From Delphinapterus leucas (taxonomy: Eukaryota > Chordata > Mammalia > Artiodactyla > Monodontidae), in contig NW_022098072.1 in assembly GCF_002288925.2 (NCBI RefSeq), positions 19,707,658-19,771,657 of the forward strand: DNA of 64,000 bases, read 5' to 3'. A program made the position numbers and the translations under genes. The notes below the pieces were generated by a model, which made no database searches, was not told the origin of the DNA, and saw only the letters and a program-made list of their open reading frames with translations. Shown piece after piece: positions 47,515 to 60,727 of the stretch. The first letter of the stretch is position 1. Each line of letters starts with the position of its first letter.

Positions 47515-47532
47515 GGGCTGGGCTGGGCTGGG
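47515..47532 (+). other. (GGGCT)n G-quadruplex motif
   Basis: Four GGG tracts at regular 5-nt spacing with CT loops (47515-17, 47520-22, 47525-27, 47530-32), sense strand of SOBP. Confidence 0.85.
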
Positions 47533-47853
47533 CCATCCCTCTAGGACGAGGCACTTTTTCTAACCTAATCCTATGCATGTGCAGAGCTGCCTGGTGAGGA
47601 GCTCTGAATAGCAGGAAGGAGCTTGGCTGGTCAGACTCCTTGTCAGGTTAAGAAGCCCTTTGTTTCTGTTTAGTTTTCTGAACCAAGACAAATTATGATA
47701 TTTTCTGTTAAGTTCTTGCCTTAATGAGTTTCATTAAAATCAAAGCTTCCGGAAGACTGAGCCTTGACAGCTGTCTAAGGGCTGTTTCATTTACTGGGGG
47801 CTGCTTAGACTGAATAATTATTACAGCTTGATAGTTTAAAAAGAAGTAAGAAC

Positions 47854-48064
47854 GGGGCTTCCCTGGTGGCGCAGTGGTTGAGAGTCCGCCTGCCGATGCA
47901 GGGGACATGGGTTCGTGACCTGGTCCGGGAAGATCCCACATGCCGCGGAGCGGCTGGGCCCGTGAGCCATGGCTGCTGAGCCTGCGCATCCGGAGCCTGT
48001 GCTCCACAACGGGAGAGGCCACAACAGTGAGAGTCCTGCATACCACAAAAAAAAAAAAAAAAAG
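47854..48064 (+). mobile_element. CHR-2/CHRS SINE, sense
   Basis: Full-length copy with A box TGGCGCAGTGG and B-box region GGGTTCGTGACCT. The 11-bp TSD GAAGTAAGAAC lies at 47843..47853 and 48065..48075. Confidence 0.95.
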
Positions 48065-48075
48065 GAAGTAAGAAC

Positions 48076-48769
48076 AACAGAGAGAAATAGATCCCTTGAA
48101 TGGTGTGTCATACGTTTCTATTTCTTTCCAGGGTCTGGGATTCTATGGTGTTCAAAAGAGATCATTAAAATCATGAAATCATGTATTCTTTGAACTACAC
48201 TATTATTAAATCACCACACACTTGCTTCTTAATGGCTCCCTGGTTCTTAAATACTGTATTTCACTTAATGATGGTAGATTAAAAGGAAACCTTTTAGAGG
48301 TTAATAAAAGAAATTTTCAAGAAAGATTGTCTTTAGACACTGGCAGGTCACTCAGTACACGGTGCTGTGTTGTCTTGATGAGAATATGGGCAGCAGCATG
48401 TTTTATCTTACGGTTACTGAGTGGTATAGTTATGCACATTAACTTGTCTTCCCCAAGTAATTTGATATGCCAGTTTTGCAGACAATTTGAATTTATGGCC
48501 AGCATCTCATATTTCATGATAGGGTGTTCTTACTGGTGAGGCAAACCTTGCCCCCACCCCTCTCACCTTCTCTCCAAAGTAGAGACAGTGAATGTGACAT
48601 ATTGAGATGATGAGATCCTCTGAAACATTCTGAGATGGTTTACCTGAAGGCCAAACATGAAAAATCTCAAAAAAAGGAAAATAAAATAGTATCAAAATTA
48701 AGCAAAAATTGATAGAATGAAAGGTACACTGCTGTGTATAAGGATGAAATGACTCAGAATTACTCTAAA
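48076..48769. other. Unclassified intronic sequence
   Basis: Nothing recognised. Confidence 0.35.
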
Positions 48770-48945
48770 TAATTCTGCAAGGAGAAAATGAAAAGAAGGG
48801 ATGGATGAAGTCAGTGGGGTAAAAATCTGATAATTGTTGAAGCTGAGTGATGGGAATTTGGAGATTCACTATTCTATTATCTTTATTTTTGTGGCTATTT
48901 AAAAAATTCATAATAATTTTTAAGTGATAAAATATTAATAGGAGC
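48770..48945 (+). repeat. Old LINE-like 3' end, family uncertain
   Basis: 'ctgataattgttgaagctgagtgatggg', 'gattcactattctattatc' and 'aaaaaattcataataatttt' match a common 3' terminal pattern of old mammalian elements. Confidence 0.45.
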
Positions 48946-49061
48946 ATGATATGTACAAGATAGAAAAATAAGAATCATGAATTGTAGCAATTTGGTGGTC
49001 CAACATAATTTCACAAGAAAAGCTTTACATCATTTGAAAAAAAATGTTATCATTGGTGGAG

Positions 49062-49170
49062 CTTCCCTGGTGGTTCAGTGGTTAAGACTCCATGCTTCCA
49101 CTGCAGGGGGTGCAGGTTCAATCCCTGGATGGGGAACTAAGATCCTGCATGCCATGTGGCACGGCCAAAA
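49062..49170 (+). mobile_element. Older short CHR-family SINE
   Basis: Head GCTTCCCTGGTGGTTCAGTGG, B-box-like CAGGTTCAATCCC, end GGCACGGCC then an A-rich tail. The flanks TTATCATTGGTGG and AATATCGTTGGGA suggest a decayed TSD. Confidence 0.85.
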
Positions 49171-49192
49171 AAAAACACCAAAAACAAATAAA

Positions 49193-51300
49193 CAATATCG
49201 TTGGGAAATTTACGTAACTGAGAAAAAATTAATGAGACAAAACTCTGCAATCCTTCAGGTTCTGATTTTTTCAGCAGATAAATTATTGATTTAGGAGAAA
49301 TTAAACTGGGGAAATACTCTGTATTTGAGGGAAGTATTTCTAGGAACAGATTTGAATTTCACAAAGGAAGCACCATCAGTAAAAATGAGTTAGTGGCTCG
49401 TGTGGAAGAAAAGAAATTGGATATAAATCATAGGAACAAAGTACAGAAAAGAATAAGCACTTTTCATTGTTCTTATTTTATCCCTAGCTATTTACAAAAC
49501 TTGTAATAGACAAAAAGGGATTCACCTGTATGCGCCCAGAAAAGCAGAGGATCCCCTTCTTACAATGGTATTTGGCTTATAGGGGATGGAGTCTTACAGC
49601 AACACTCTCCATGAATGTGGAGGTTCAGGGAAGCCCCCCTACAACTTGAGATGGAGAGCCAACTAGCTTCAGCTCTCAGGAGGAATCTGTTCCTTTGGCT
49701 GTGCTACCCCTTGATAACATCCCATAGAGTTTCATAGCCTCTCTGGAACACTTCCAGGCTCCCATTTTCAGGAGTTCTACTTAGTGATGGAATTGGATGG
49801 GTAGTTGGAACAGAGAGTTTCTAAGTTTCCTTCAAATACTGAGCTTTTTATGATTATATAAGACAAAGAGAAATGAAAACATCCTCAGCGGTAACAGTTG
49901 GATGCAAGATAGGTATGCCTGAGAATGTGACTCGGCACGTTCCCTGTAAAGGGAGGATGTATCCATATTGTGAGCTGTAGGCTGGCTGCCCACCTAGTAG
50001 CAGACTGGATGTAATCTGGTCCTTCTATTCCTTAAAGCTTTTAATGCCAAGGAGCCTGGCCTCTCTCAAGAACTCCTCATTAAAGTATAAAACACTCTCC
50101 CGTAGTTTTGACGCTAGGAAGGCGCTCTCCTTCCATAAAGTCTATTGCTATCTTATGGAAATCTCTCCCCTAGGAGGTCACTGAGCCCAGAGCTGCAGCT
50201 GTGTTTTAATAAGGGATGGATAATTTTATGACCAATAACATTTGTCGTTACACATGCTACAAGAAGGTTAATCAAATCTCAGCCTTCAAGGCATAATCTG
50301 GGTTCCCACAGGAATTTTCCTGCAGAATTCTGTGTTTGGCTAGGGAAGCTTACTTCCCTCCTCACACATTAGTTGTTGACTATGGCTCCATGATTCTGGA
50401 TCTGTGCCGCGATTGTTTCTTACTGTCACTAGAATATTTCAGTGTTGAAATTGTTTGGGGGCACCAACCCGAGTGGCATGGCTTTAGGAGGCTGGCTTTT
50501 AGAGCTTCTGTGCTTTCAGGCCAATACTTTATTTTTTCAACTTGAAACTTTAGTGAGACTGGAGTATTCAATCTATCTGTTTCATTTGCCTCAGGGAGCC
50601 AAAGTTTAAGGCAACTTTCAGACCTGAGATACCAAGTATTTTTCCAGCATTTCTCTGTTGCTTAGGAAACTCATCAACTAGTTCAAACATCTCACTTGGG
50701 GAAATATTGAAGTGACATTTAACTCAGAAACAAACTGCTTTTGGTCTGCTAAAGAAAACAGCATCACTGCCTGAAAGGGCAGCAAATCAAAATGAAGAGG
50801 GCAAGAGAGAAAGAAGAGATGCCTATTGAAAGCTGAAGTTTGGATGGCAGCAACACAAAGTTTGAGATTGTCCAATGTTTTCTCTTTGGTTTGGATTATA
50901 TGACTAGATCAACTTGTGGTATTTCAAATCTTGTTATAATAAAGGAGTGGAGTCCCCTTGTCATTTGAAGGGTCGAGAGACCTCAAGAAGTCTTTTCTTC
51001 AGGACTCAGTGATATTTAACGACGCAAAGGAGGTGATACAATCAGAAATAGGACCTAGCTGTCCATGTGTTCTAGAGCTTCTGTTAGGTCACACTGAGCT
51101 TGCCTCTATCTGATCTGTGGTAGACTGTCTGCACAAAGCTGTCCTGGCAGGTTCCATGTGACTGAGGCCAGGTCGTTTCAGAGTCTCCACCGTGGTAGAG
51201 AGTTCTACCTCCCCACTCCTCACCTTCTCATGCTGGGTTCTCCAAATCCAGTACGAGGCAGGTGAAAAGGGTCTGATTCAGGTTGGGTGAGTACTAGAAG
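49193..51300. other. Unclassified intronic sequence
   Basis: No repeat or gene recognised over about 2 kb. Confidence 0.4.
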
Positions 51301-51322
51301 GGTGTGTTTGTGTGTGCATGTG

Positions 51323-51357
<35 letters not shown>
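51301..51357. repeat. (TG)n-like/(GA)n microsatellite
   Basis: A short TGTGTG stretch leads into about fourteen GA units (about 51327..51355). Confidence 0.95.
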
Positions 51358-52559
51358 AAGCGCTAAATCTGACTCAGTTTCCATATGGTCACCTGGGTAG
51401 GAGGTGACCTGAGCCTACTCTAGGTTCCCAGAGCTCCTGGGCTAAGAATGGAACCAGGTAGGTATGGGATGGATGGGGGCAGGGGGTGGTGTGGAGCCCA
51501 AGGAGAGGAGGCAGAGTTCAGGGAGTAACTCTTCACTCCTTAGTACTTTCTTGGACTTTGGCTATAACTGGAGGTATCTAGAGATAAGTGGAATGAGTAC
51601 ATAATATTAACTTAAAAAAAACAAACCCAGAAAACAAAAATGAGGTTCTATTAAATGGCAGAATATACGCCTAATTTCTAGGCATTAGTGCAGAGCCAGC
51701 GACTGAAAAATCAAAGTGCACCTAATCCGAGTATTCGTATTAATTGACCAGTCTCTGCACCTTCCAAAACTGTAAGCTAGAATATGTTAAATGGAAATAA
51801 AGGGAATTGGGGAGGGAAGGCGCCCTGGGTCATTTCACCCCTCCTGGGCAGAGAAGGCACTGGAAGCCGTGTTCTCCAGCTGCTTCGAGCGTAATCTTGT
51901 AGTCTCCCCAGTGGGCTTCAGCTCAGGTTGTGTCAGCTTATGTGTACAAACAGATTTTAAAAATTGTCCCTTGCTAAGGGAGCTGACATCTGCCACTCTC
52001 AGAAATTAGAAATGACAGATGCCCCGAAGGGTGAAAGGCTGTGGCTAATTTTCTGTAAAAAATAGAATCTACTCAGACTCCACTCTTCACCAAACAGACA
52101 GCATTGTCTAATCCATGCATTTAGTGGTGGTTTCAGGTACCGAAGGAAAACAGGCAGCCTGGTTGTGCTTGTTAACACTGCTGTCTTCTCCTGCAAAACA
52201 AAACCCAAACCGTTCTCACTCCCTTTCCTAAGATTTAATGCAGTGCCCTGCGTATCGGACCCAGCAGGTAATGGAGGTTTGTGATGAGATACGTGATGGT
52301 TGCAAAATCCTCGTTGTTTGTTCACCCTTTGAGGCCCCTTCCATCTGCAGTAGGCACTTTCCCTCTCCACCATGGGAGAGAAAGAATACAAGCATTGAGA
52401 CTTTTGAAAGGGAAGAGAGTGGAGTTAAACTGAAGAGAGAAGAACTTCCTGTCTATTTTAGCCAGGCTCTTTAGGGAAGGGGAGCTGGAATTGGAACCAG
52501 AAAGCAGTGAGAACTGAGGCAGCTTTAGGGCTTGGCTTCTCTCCACCTCCTCTCTCTTG
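51358..52559. other. Unclassified intronic sequence
   Basis: The 130-codon minus frame at 51999..52391 has no recognisable domain. Confidence 0.35.
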
Positions 52560-52960
52560 GTATCTCTGAGTTTCTCTGGCTCTCTGCTCCATGTTTTTCT
52601 CTCTATCAACCAGACTTCATTGCTTCCCCACAGTTCGTGGTCCTCGTCACTTCAGCGCGCACAACTCCACCGCGGCCTCTCCAGCTCCTCTCGATATTGT
52701 GATCTTTCAGTTCAGGTCCCATCCTTACCTGTTGTAGTCTCTTGCTATGTTCTAGTTCTCATTCCTGAGAGAGGAAATCTGATGCAATCGGTCTGTCTTT
52801 TTGCAACAGGGCACATCGTGGGTTGCTGGACAGCTTATCTAATGGCCGCCCTTGGGTCATGTGCATATCCTTGCTCCAGTCAGCCAAGGCTGGGTCACAT
52901 GGTACAAAACAGGGTACACAGTCCCTTGGAAAGGGATGTGATAGGTAGACACCTTGACTG
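52560..52960. repeat. Old interspersed repeat, family uncertain
   Basis: 'gagaggaaatctgatgcaatcgg' and 'ccagtcagccaaggctgggtcacatgg' match the general pattern of the element at 30.75 kb. The 134-codon sense frame here is a shadow. Confidence 0.4.
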
Positions 52961-52974
52961 ATATCTCAAGTTTA

Positions 52975-53065
52975 CTGCCCAACATTTATTGAATGTTGAC
53001 TTGTGTCAAGCACCTTGCTAGGTGTCAAGGTCGATCAAAGGCCTTTCATTCATTTCCTATTTATG
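52975..53065 (-). repeat. MIR fragment, antisense
   Basis: 'caacatttattgaatgttgacttgtgtcaagcaccttgctaggtg' is the antisense end of MIR. Confidence 0.6.
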
Positions 53066-53254
53066 TAGTAAGGAGGAAAGAAAAAAAATGACTACGTCTA
53101 GAAGTGGATAAGAAATGGCAGGAAGCACATGGGGAAGATGGTAGAAGTATAGGGTTTAATAATCTAGAACCAGACTTGTGGTTCTGATCCAAAAGCACAT
53201 TTTCTTCCTCTTTAGTCTTGCTCCTTGAGTGTGAAATTGAAAGATGGACAGGAC

Positions 53255-53530
53255 CTTAAAAATGACCAAAAAACCCTATTGAAAGCCTCCCTCCAGGGCT
53301 CAGCTAAATTGCATCTCTTCCTGACCACCTTCAGCCCAAAAGGATACCTCTCTCCCATGGCCGTGGAAAGCAGGGTACATATTTAAATAAGAATCTGCCA
53401 GTTTTTTCCTCTCTTTAATGTGTGTATGTCTAATCTTCTTAACCAAGCAGAAAACTCCTTGAGAGAAGGGGCCAGATCTTACATAATTCCCATAATTCCT
53501 ATAGTTGATGAGATAAGGAAAATGAATTCA
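53255..53530 (+). repeat. L2 LINE fragment
   Basis: 'ctccctccagggctcagctaaattgcatctcttcctgaccacc' and 'aaaactccttgagagaaggggcc' are L2 3' text in sense orientation. Confidence 0.55.
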
Positions 53531-56500
53531 GAATGCTGGAAGAAGTTCATCTAAGAGGAGCCTTGGTTAAGGATTGAATATATACTGTGTGTGAAAATGC
53601 AATCCAATCTCAGAATTTGGTTAGTAAAATACACAGGTATTTTGATGATACACAACAAAATAGCCGTACCAATAATATAGGCATTGAGGGGGTAATCTCT
53701 TGGTTGAGGAAGGATGTTGTGGCGTAGACAGTGGTTGCTCATCCAGGGGTGAGCTATGATGCTGAAGGTGTGTCTTTGCCCTGGCAGGCCTGGCATGGAA
53801 GGGAGGTTTGAAAGGGAAAACTAGTAAAGAGACTCTGAAAGTAGCCCAGACGCTCTCCCCTGGCTCCACCTTTTCTGGCTCTAGTGTGGGCGTGTAGGAG
53901 GAGGGGAAGTATTTAAACGCAACTGGCTGGTTCTCTTATGACCTTGTCCATTTTAAGGACCTGGGGCTTTATCCAAGTATGTAATATATTTCTTTCCCTT
54001 CGGTTTGCATATACTTCTCAGAAATCTCCATTAAGAATTTCAAATATATCAGTAACAATCACACGGTGTTGTCAATAGGTAGAGTTAAATGGCAAGAGTC
54101 ACTTCCAATGACTGACTTTTCTCTGTATATTTCAACAAATTAAAAAAAAAGGCAGCCACAAGAACAAAGAAGAATAAGACAGGACAAAGTGTTGAACAGT
54201 GGAAAGTGCAGAGTGAAGTTGCCTGTGGAGTCCTTATAAAACACAATCTTTTAAATATGTATTTTATTGTTTCTAGCAACTCGACAAACTAAAAACATAT
54301 TGAAAATGAACAACTGACTGAAATAAGCCAAAGCATGCCTCAGGCAACTCCGAGCTTCCCACCAGTTTGGGGTTAATAACTTGCGTCACTCCTAACATGT
54401 GTGAGAGGATGATACTGAATAACATGGAATCGAAATCACGAATTCTACACACAGATTGAGGGAAGGAGCAACACACACTTAGCATTATTAAGCCTGTTGC
54501 TCCTTTACCACCCCTGACGTCGCACAGACGAAAGGTTTAGGAGGGGAGAGAGGTGCCCTTGAGCAAGAAAGGTGCCAGCAGGTAGTGGGGACTATACTGG
54601 GTGGTACCCTGGGTACCCCCTGCTCTTTTCCTTTTATCCCTTAACCAGTCAGTATGTTGCCATGAACCCCGTATTATAATTCTTTGGTGCCTTCAGTTGG
54701 ATCCCCTGGTTACATCTCAGCATCTTCATCTGTGAAACAGGGAGACAGTACCACTCTCCGCAGGCTGAAGAAGAGCAATGGAAACCTTAGTGCGTTGACT
54801 CGCGTAAAAACAGCCTTCATTTATTAAAGAAATCTTTACACTCTCACACCTTTTCCCTACGCATGTACAAGGCGAACAGAAAAGAAAGGAAGAGCTCTGA
54901 TTTAAAGGGAGAGTGGGTTTTTATATCCATCTCCTTAATTAGGGACCATTTATTTTAAAAGAGTTACTTCAAGAAATCATACTTTCTTGGGGGGTCAGGC
55001 AAAGGAAGAGTGAGAAAGAAGGAAGGTCAGAACAATCCAGCGCTTTGCCCCTTTTACATCCCCCATATACAGGGAGATCTGAATCCTAAGCGGTATCAGA
55101 TTGTGCTTTTAGAAACACCTAAGGAGTGAAAAGATTGCCATTGACTCACCAGGGGCAGTGGCATCCCATTGCCGTATGGTCCGCTAGAGGCCTCGGCATG
55201 AGACAGAGCACAGAAATAGCCATTTCATCACTAGCCTCTTCCAAGGTAAATCTGAGAAATTTCACTGCTATTTTTTCCATATAAATTTCAAGCATTCCAA
55301 AAACTAAATCGGCAATGGATACAGGCAGAGGTTCCCCAGGGGCATCGTGTGTGTGCAAGGGAAGCCCATCCGTTGGGCCTGAAACCACAGGATGAAGGGG
55401 AATGAGATAAATGCTGGCTGTGAGTCCCTCCCTGCCTTGCAGAGCTGCCTTTGTTGCGATGAGTGTGAAGCGCCCGCCTTAACTTTTTGTTACTTTGGCT
55501 TTTTTGGCTAGTGTCACATCTTATAAGTCACAGTCTAGCTTCTCCTGTCCGTGTTTTTACTGCACAGAAGGTTTCCCAATTTGCAAGCGTTTGCAGCACG
55601 GCTGGGCCCGGAGATAAAACAGAATGTGTATGTAGTACAGCATGCATTCAGCTGACGCACAAGAGTCTTTCCACCATATGTAGCGTGCTTTTCCCCCGAG
55701 GTGCCACTGCCAGAACTGCCAGGAGTGCCTGAGTAAGTGGAGGAGAGACACCCGAACGCAATGCGGCACCAGGCCTTGCCACCTCCCTGGAAAGAGACCC
55801 TTGCTTTCAACACCCACCTGCATTTTTTACCCCCACCTTTGTTAGCTCATCTGTCCCACTCTTTTCCATTCACCTTACACGGTGCCCCTAACCTCATCCT
55901 GCCCCCTCAGCCTTGGTCCGGGGTGCCAGGCGTTGTTGAGGCCGGTGTGGAGTTCCGGTTGCCCTTCTGGTAGGAGAGGAGAGGTGTAATTAGCACTTAC
56001 GCTAATGAGGATAACAAGACTGTGGTTAAAAACTCATCAGTTACAGAGGAATGACATGAGAGGAAAACCAGCTGATTTATTTTTTCTTCCCCGTAAATGT
56101 TTCTTGTCCTTCATCTCATGCAAAGCATAGCTTACCAAGCCTTTTTACAGGAAAGTAACATTAGTCTGGTCTTTATAGGTAAATCTTCTGGTGGAACTTC
56201 TTCTATGATAAGGAAAAAAAAAGATGAGAGATATAAGATAATTGTACTTTTCACTCCTTGTATCCTTTAGCTGAAGTAAACCAATTCAGAGAGTTTTTTG
56301 GTTAATTGTATTTTACTTTCATATTTGCTGCTGAAAATGTGAATCGTCACTACCTTTGGCTTTACTGGAAACTTGTTTGTTTGAAAGCATACAGTATTTC
56401 TGATCAAAAAATGTCCGCTCAACTCAAACTCAAACTGTCTTCGTGATCTGTATGTATCAGTGTAACATGGAGGTTATAGCCTCTCTCTTACTAAACCTAG

Positions 56501-57374
56501 TGTGGGTAACGAGTACTAGCCCTGCTTCCCAGATGGGAAACCAAGCCACAGGGCAGTAACTGCCTTCTACCTGTCCTTCAACTTCCTTAGCCGCCAGTCT
56601 GGGAGGTAGGGCTCCTCTACCCACAGGCCCTGCAACAGGAGGGGTTGGGTTATTATATTTGATGAAGCATAATAACAGTGCTATTATAATTGATCTGTTG
56701 TTACTAAGTCATTATCTCAACTTGCTACATTGATTTCATGTGATTTATTTGTAGACTTTCTTCCCCAGCATGTTAACAAATAACCTTTGGGCCAATCAAA
56801 AGTGTGATTTTTGTGCTTACATTGTTTGTGAGTGCTGATGGATTTGCTACTGTTGACTGTACCACAACATAGAACGACACGTGTCTCCGTATAGGCTACC
56901 TGTGTGCTACCCCACCTTTCCCGAGCAGTAGGTCTGGGGAATTCCTTGCCTGGGAGGATAGGCTTGGAATGGCAGGGCTCTTGGGTTTTAGCATTGTCTC
57001 TTGTCACTGTGGGGTCTCAGGGAAGGTGATGTACACCATGGGGGGAAGAATAGGCTGATGGTAGATACTGCCCTGTTCATGTGGAAATCTGGGTGGGCAG
57101 GCGGTCAGGTTGGTGAGCACCTCTGGGTACTCAATGATAGGTGAGGGTGATGTGTTCTGGAAAGATCAAGGACAGGAAATGGTACGGATACTGAGTTGCC
57201 TGGGAGGTCCCACAGACCATCCGTGGTGGCCCTGTTGGAAGCTTCATTACTAAGGGCAGGGACCAGGGGAGAAATGTCCTGCATTTTAGCAAATTTATCG
57301 TGGAGTAGGAAAGGCTTCTTAGCCTCGGAGAGCATCCTTGGCTGGGGAGGAGCACATCAGAGCCTCTCCTTCAA
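53531..57374. other. Mostly unique intronic sequence
   Basis: About 3.8 kb with no CHR, L1 or MIR recognised. Frames such as 55535..55823 on minus overlap each other in different phases and carry no domain. No CpG island. Confidence 0.4.
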
Positions 57375-57384
57375 GCCGTGTTTT

Positions 57385-57981
57385 ATTTATTTATTTTAAA
57401 TTTATTTATTTATTTTTGGCTGTTTTGGGTCTTCGTTGCTGCGTGTGGGCTTTTCTCTAGTTGTAGTGAGCAGGGGCTACTCTTTGTTGTGGTGCGCGGG
57501 CTTCTCACTGCGGTGGCTTCTCTTGTTGCGGAGCATGGGCTCTAGGCGCGTGGGCTTCAGTAGTTGTGGCGCTCGGGCTCAGTAGTTGTGGCACGCGGGC
57601 TCAGTAGCTGTGGCTCACCGGTTCTAGAGCGCGGGCTCAATAGTTGTGGCGCACGGGCTTAGTTGCTCCGCAACATGTGGGATCTTCCCGGACCAGGGCT
57701 CGAACCCGTGTCCCCTGCATTGACAGGCAGATTCTTTTTTTGTGTGTGTGGTACGCGGGCCTGTCACTGTTGTGGTCTCTCCCGTTGTGGAGCACAGGCT
57801 CCGGACGCGCAGGCTCAGCGGCCATGGCTCACGGGCCTAGCCGCTCCGCGGCATGTGAGATCTTCCCAGACCAGGGCACGAACCCATGTCCCCTGCATCG
57901 GCAGGCGGACCCTCAACGACTGCGCCACCAGGGAAGCCTGGCAGGTGGATTCTTAACCACTGCGCCACCAGGGAAGTCCAG
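57385..57981 (-). mobile_element. CHR-1-type SINE, antisense, split by a CHR-2
   Basis: On minus the head is GGACTTCCCTGGTGGCGCAGTGG at 57957..57979. The long GC-rich body, with repeated 'gccacaactactgagccc'-like units, ends in (AAAT)n at 57385..57415. Its length without the insert is close to 390 bp. The flanks GCCGTGTTTTA and GCCCTGTGTTTTA suggest a slightly decayed TSD. Interrupted at 57736..57941. Confidence 0.9.
57736..57941 (-). mobile_element. CHR-2/CHRS SINE, antisense, nested in CHR-1
   Basis: Poly-T/GTGTGTG tail on the left, head CCACCAGGGAAGCC on the right. The TSD CAGGCAGATTCT / CAGGTGGATTCT (two mismatches) lies at 57724..57735 and 57942..57953, inside the CHR-1 body. Confidence 0.92.
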
Positions 57982-57994
57982 GCCCTGTGTTTTA

Positions 57995-59544
57995 GAAGCA
58001 CATCATCACTTTGCAATGGTGGCGACAGTCACACTGGGACTCGACTCTTATTCATTTGGTAATTGGTTATTTTAATACAAACTGTGACTAAGAAACATGA
58101 TTACACACCTGTCAGTCATATGACGGGAAAGAGAGATGTCTGTGAGCAGGGGAACCGGCTGCATTTCCACCCGGGTCTCCGTGGAGTCTTCTCCATCAAA
58201 GATGTCATTTTTCATTTTTACCTTGAAACAAGACAGACATTATAGCTACTGCCTTGTCTGTATCATTTATAGGAATTGCTGCCACAGATACTAATCTAAA
58301 CCAATTCTGATTGTATCTTTGTAGACATCAGATCCTAGAGCAGGAGGGCAGGATGTAATATAACGAAACAAATGAGCATAAACATTATATGGTACCCGTA
58401 CAGCAGCTTCCTGCGACAGGGCAAGGGGTGGAAAGAAATGAAAGTGTTTTGTACAAGGAGGACATTTTACTTTAAGATGAAATAGATCAGTAAAATAAAA
58501 GAAAGCTGTTTCTGATTGTACAGGTGACTAAGTGGAGGAGGGGATTCTCACTTACGGTGAAGGGATTGCCAGGTGATTCAGAGTCCTGTCTAAGGGTTGG
58601 GAAGGAGGGATGATGTGTCCTAAAGATGAGGATAAACACAATAAGAAACAAACACAAAAAAACCTCAAAGGCAACAATATTGAACTGAATTTTAAAACAA
58701 ATAAGGACCTAATAAGAGTTGCAACATTTAATTTAAAAAAGCCCAGGCCTTTTGAATAAGGAAATAATATTCACTCATTTGCACATTTTCTGAAAATGGT
58801 GAACCAAATATTAGATTGTTTGGAAATTCTTCCTCGTCTCTATTTGTCTGCTCCTATCCATCTTTGGTGAGGCCATTCAGTTTGGAAAGAGTGTGTGGTC
58901 ACCATGTATACATGTCCAACCTCTGCTGAGCATTGAAATCAGCAAATGATACAGATGTCGTCTATCACTGAGTTAGAAACAAAGTTCATACAGGATGAAG
59001 TTAGTAGCTGGAAAATAGGGAATAAAGGGGGATGATGTGAATGGTAAAGAAGGGTACCAGCAATAAAACCTTGGTTGTTAATTTGGCAGAAGTGTGGTGA
59101 AGGTGGTGGAATTCAACATGTAGCAGTCTCCAGGAATCCCAGGCTGCTTATGTGGGTGGGAGCTGCCCAGTGAGGGTGGAAAGTTTCTTGACGGGGATGT
59201 TACTCATGAAACATAAGAGGAGATAAAGAGGTTAGAAAACAAAACGATGCCTTATTTGCAGAGGGCACAATGGGTAGTCAGATGGCAGAAGAGAGATAGA
59301 AACCGATGCTGTGTAGGGGGTTAGGATCCTGATTAGAGGGTGTGTTTATGCATTTCTAAAAGCCCTCAAACGTTCGCCAGTGTCTTCGCCTTTGCCTCTC
59401 GCTGCTGACCATGCCCTATAGCTGCCTGCAACTTGATTTTAATCAAGACTTTAATGATAAGAAAAGATACTGAGTCACTGTGGCCTTCCTGCCAGCTGAG
59501 TTTTTCTCTCCAGAAAAGAAGTGGACTTGTGAAATTTAAATAAC
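57995..59544. other. Unclassified intronic sequence
   Basis: Nothing recognised. Confidence 0.35.
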
Positions 59545-59690
59545 TGTCGTCTATCGAGTTCTTACTCTGTGCCAGGCATTGTGTGGGACATGTGATGGAT
59601 TTTCTCATTCAATCCTTGCAACGAATTTCTAAGCTGGATGTTATGTCCCCCGTTTTTATTGGTAGCGCCGGAAATCACACTCAGCTCGTT
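59545..59690 (-). repeat. MIR fragment, antisense
   Basis: 'cgagttcttactctgtgccaggcattgtg' and 'ctcattcaatccttgcaacga' follow the antisense MIR order. Confidence 0.7.
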
Positions 59691-60494
59691 ATTGGCACCA
59701 AATGGCTCTCCTCACCCCTTTCTGTACTAACTTCTTCAACCAAATGGCACAGGGGTGCTCAACCTTTGAGAATTTGCTCTTGCTTTTTCTTGGTTTTTAC
59801 TTCCTCATAATTCTTGTGTGTTTATGAGAATATTTTCTACTCCTTACTTTTTGTGGTTTACTTTTATTTACCTTTCAAATTTATACTTATTTAAAAATCT
59901 AAATTTTAAATAGGATATAAACGTATGATATTCGACACTCCAGAAGGTGTATGGTTAGACCTTGGCAAGGGATCGTTTGTTCTATTGTTATCATTGAACT
60001 TCAAAAAGTAAAATGTGTTGAGCATGTGGGCTGAATACCATTCATTTTGGATACTTAGTTGTAGATGCTCAATGAGTGATGAATGAGTGAATGAGACCTC
60101 AGGAAAAAATTATGTAAATGCTCTTGTCATTGCTGTCTGTTTTCTGTGAAGTCACAATGCCACACAAAGTGGTTTGGTGTAAATTTGGAGTAGTGCAACC
60201 TACAGTTTATGAATTTGGGCAAAACATTTTAATATAATCCAAAGGGAAAGGTCTGTCATCCCTTAAGGCAAAGAAATGAATGAAGTTTCTTTATCACACT
60301 AGGATACTTGATTGCATTCTGCTTGTTATTATTAATAAAGGAAAGCTAATACTAGCAATAGTTACATCAACTCATCATTCTTATTCCCCTTTTACTATTT
60401 TCCACATCAAACCGTAGCAGTTTTATGTTCTATGCTTAGGCAAGAGCCACAAGAAGAGTTTTATGAGTTTAGAATCCCTTGTCCTTGAAAACAT
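59691..60494. other. Unclassified AT-rich intronic sequence
   Basis: 'gatgctcaatgagtgatgaatgagtgaatgag' near 60064 may be a decayed L2 terminus. Nothing else recognised. Confidence 0.35.
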
Positions 60495-60509
60495 GTCTCA
60501 ATCTATCTT

Positions 60510-60727
60510 TTTTTTTTTTTTTTTTTTTTTTTTTTGCGGTACGCGGGCCTCTCACTGTTGTGGCCTCTCCCGTTGCGGAGCACAGGCTCTGGACGCGCAG
60601 GCTCAGTGGCCATGGCTCACGGGCCCAGCCGCTCCATGGCATGTGGGATCTTCCCGGACCGGGGCACGAACCCATGTCCCCTGCATCGGCAGGCGGACTC
60701 TCAACCACTGCGCCACCAGGGAAGCCC
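60510..60727 (-). mobile_element. CHR-2/CHRS SINE, antisense
   Basis: Full-length copy with a long poly-T on the left (about 27 T). The perfect 15-bp TSD GTCTCAATCTATCTT lies at 60495..60509 and 60728..60742. The long uninterrupted tail and perfect duplication suggest it is among the youngest insertions here. Confidence 0.96.

Noticed and set aside
52557..52961. 134-codon + frame with a possible hydrophobic segment
   Set aside because: It lies in an old interspersed repeat of the type seen at 30.75 kb.
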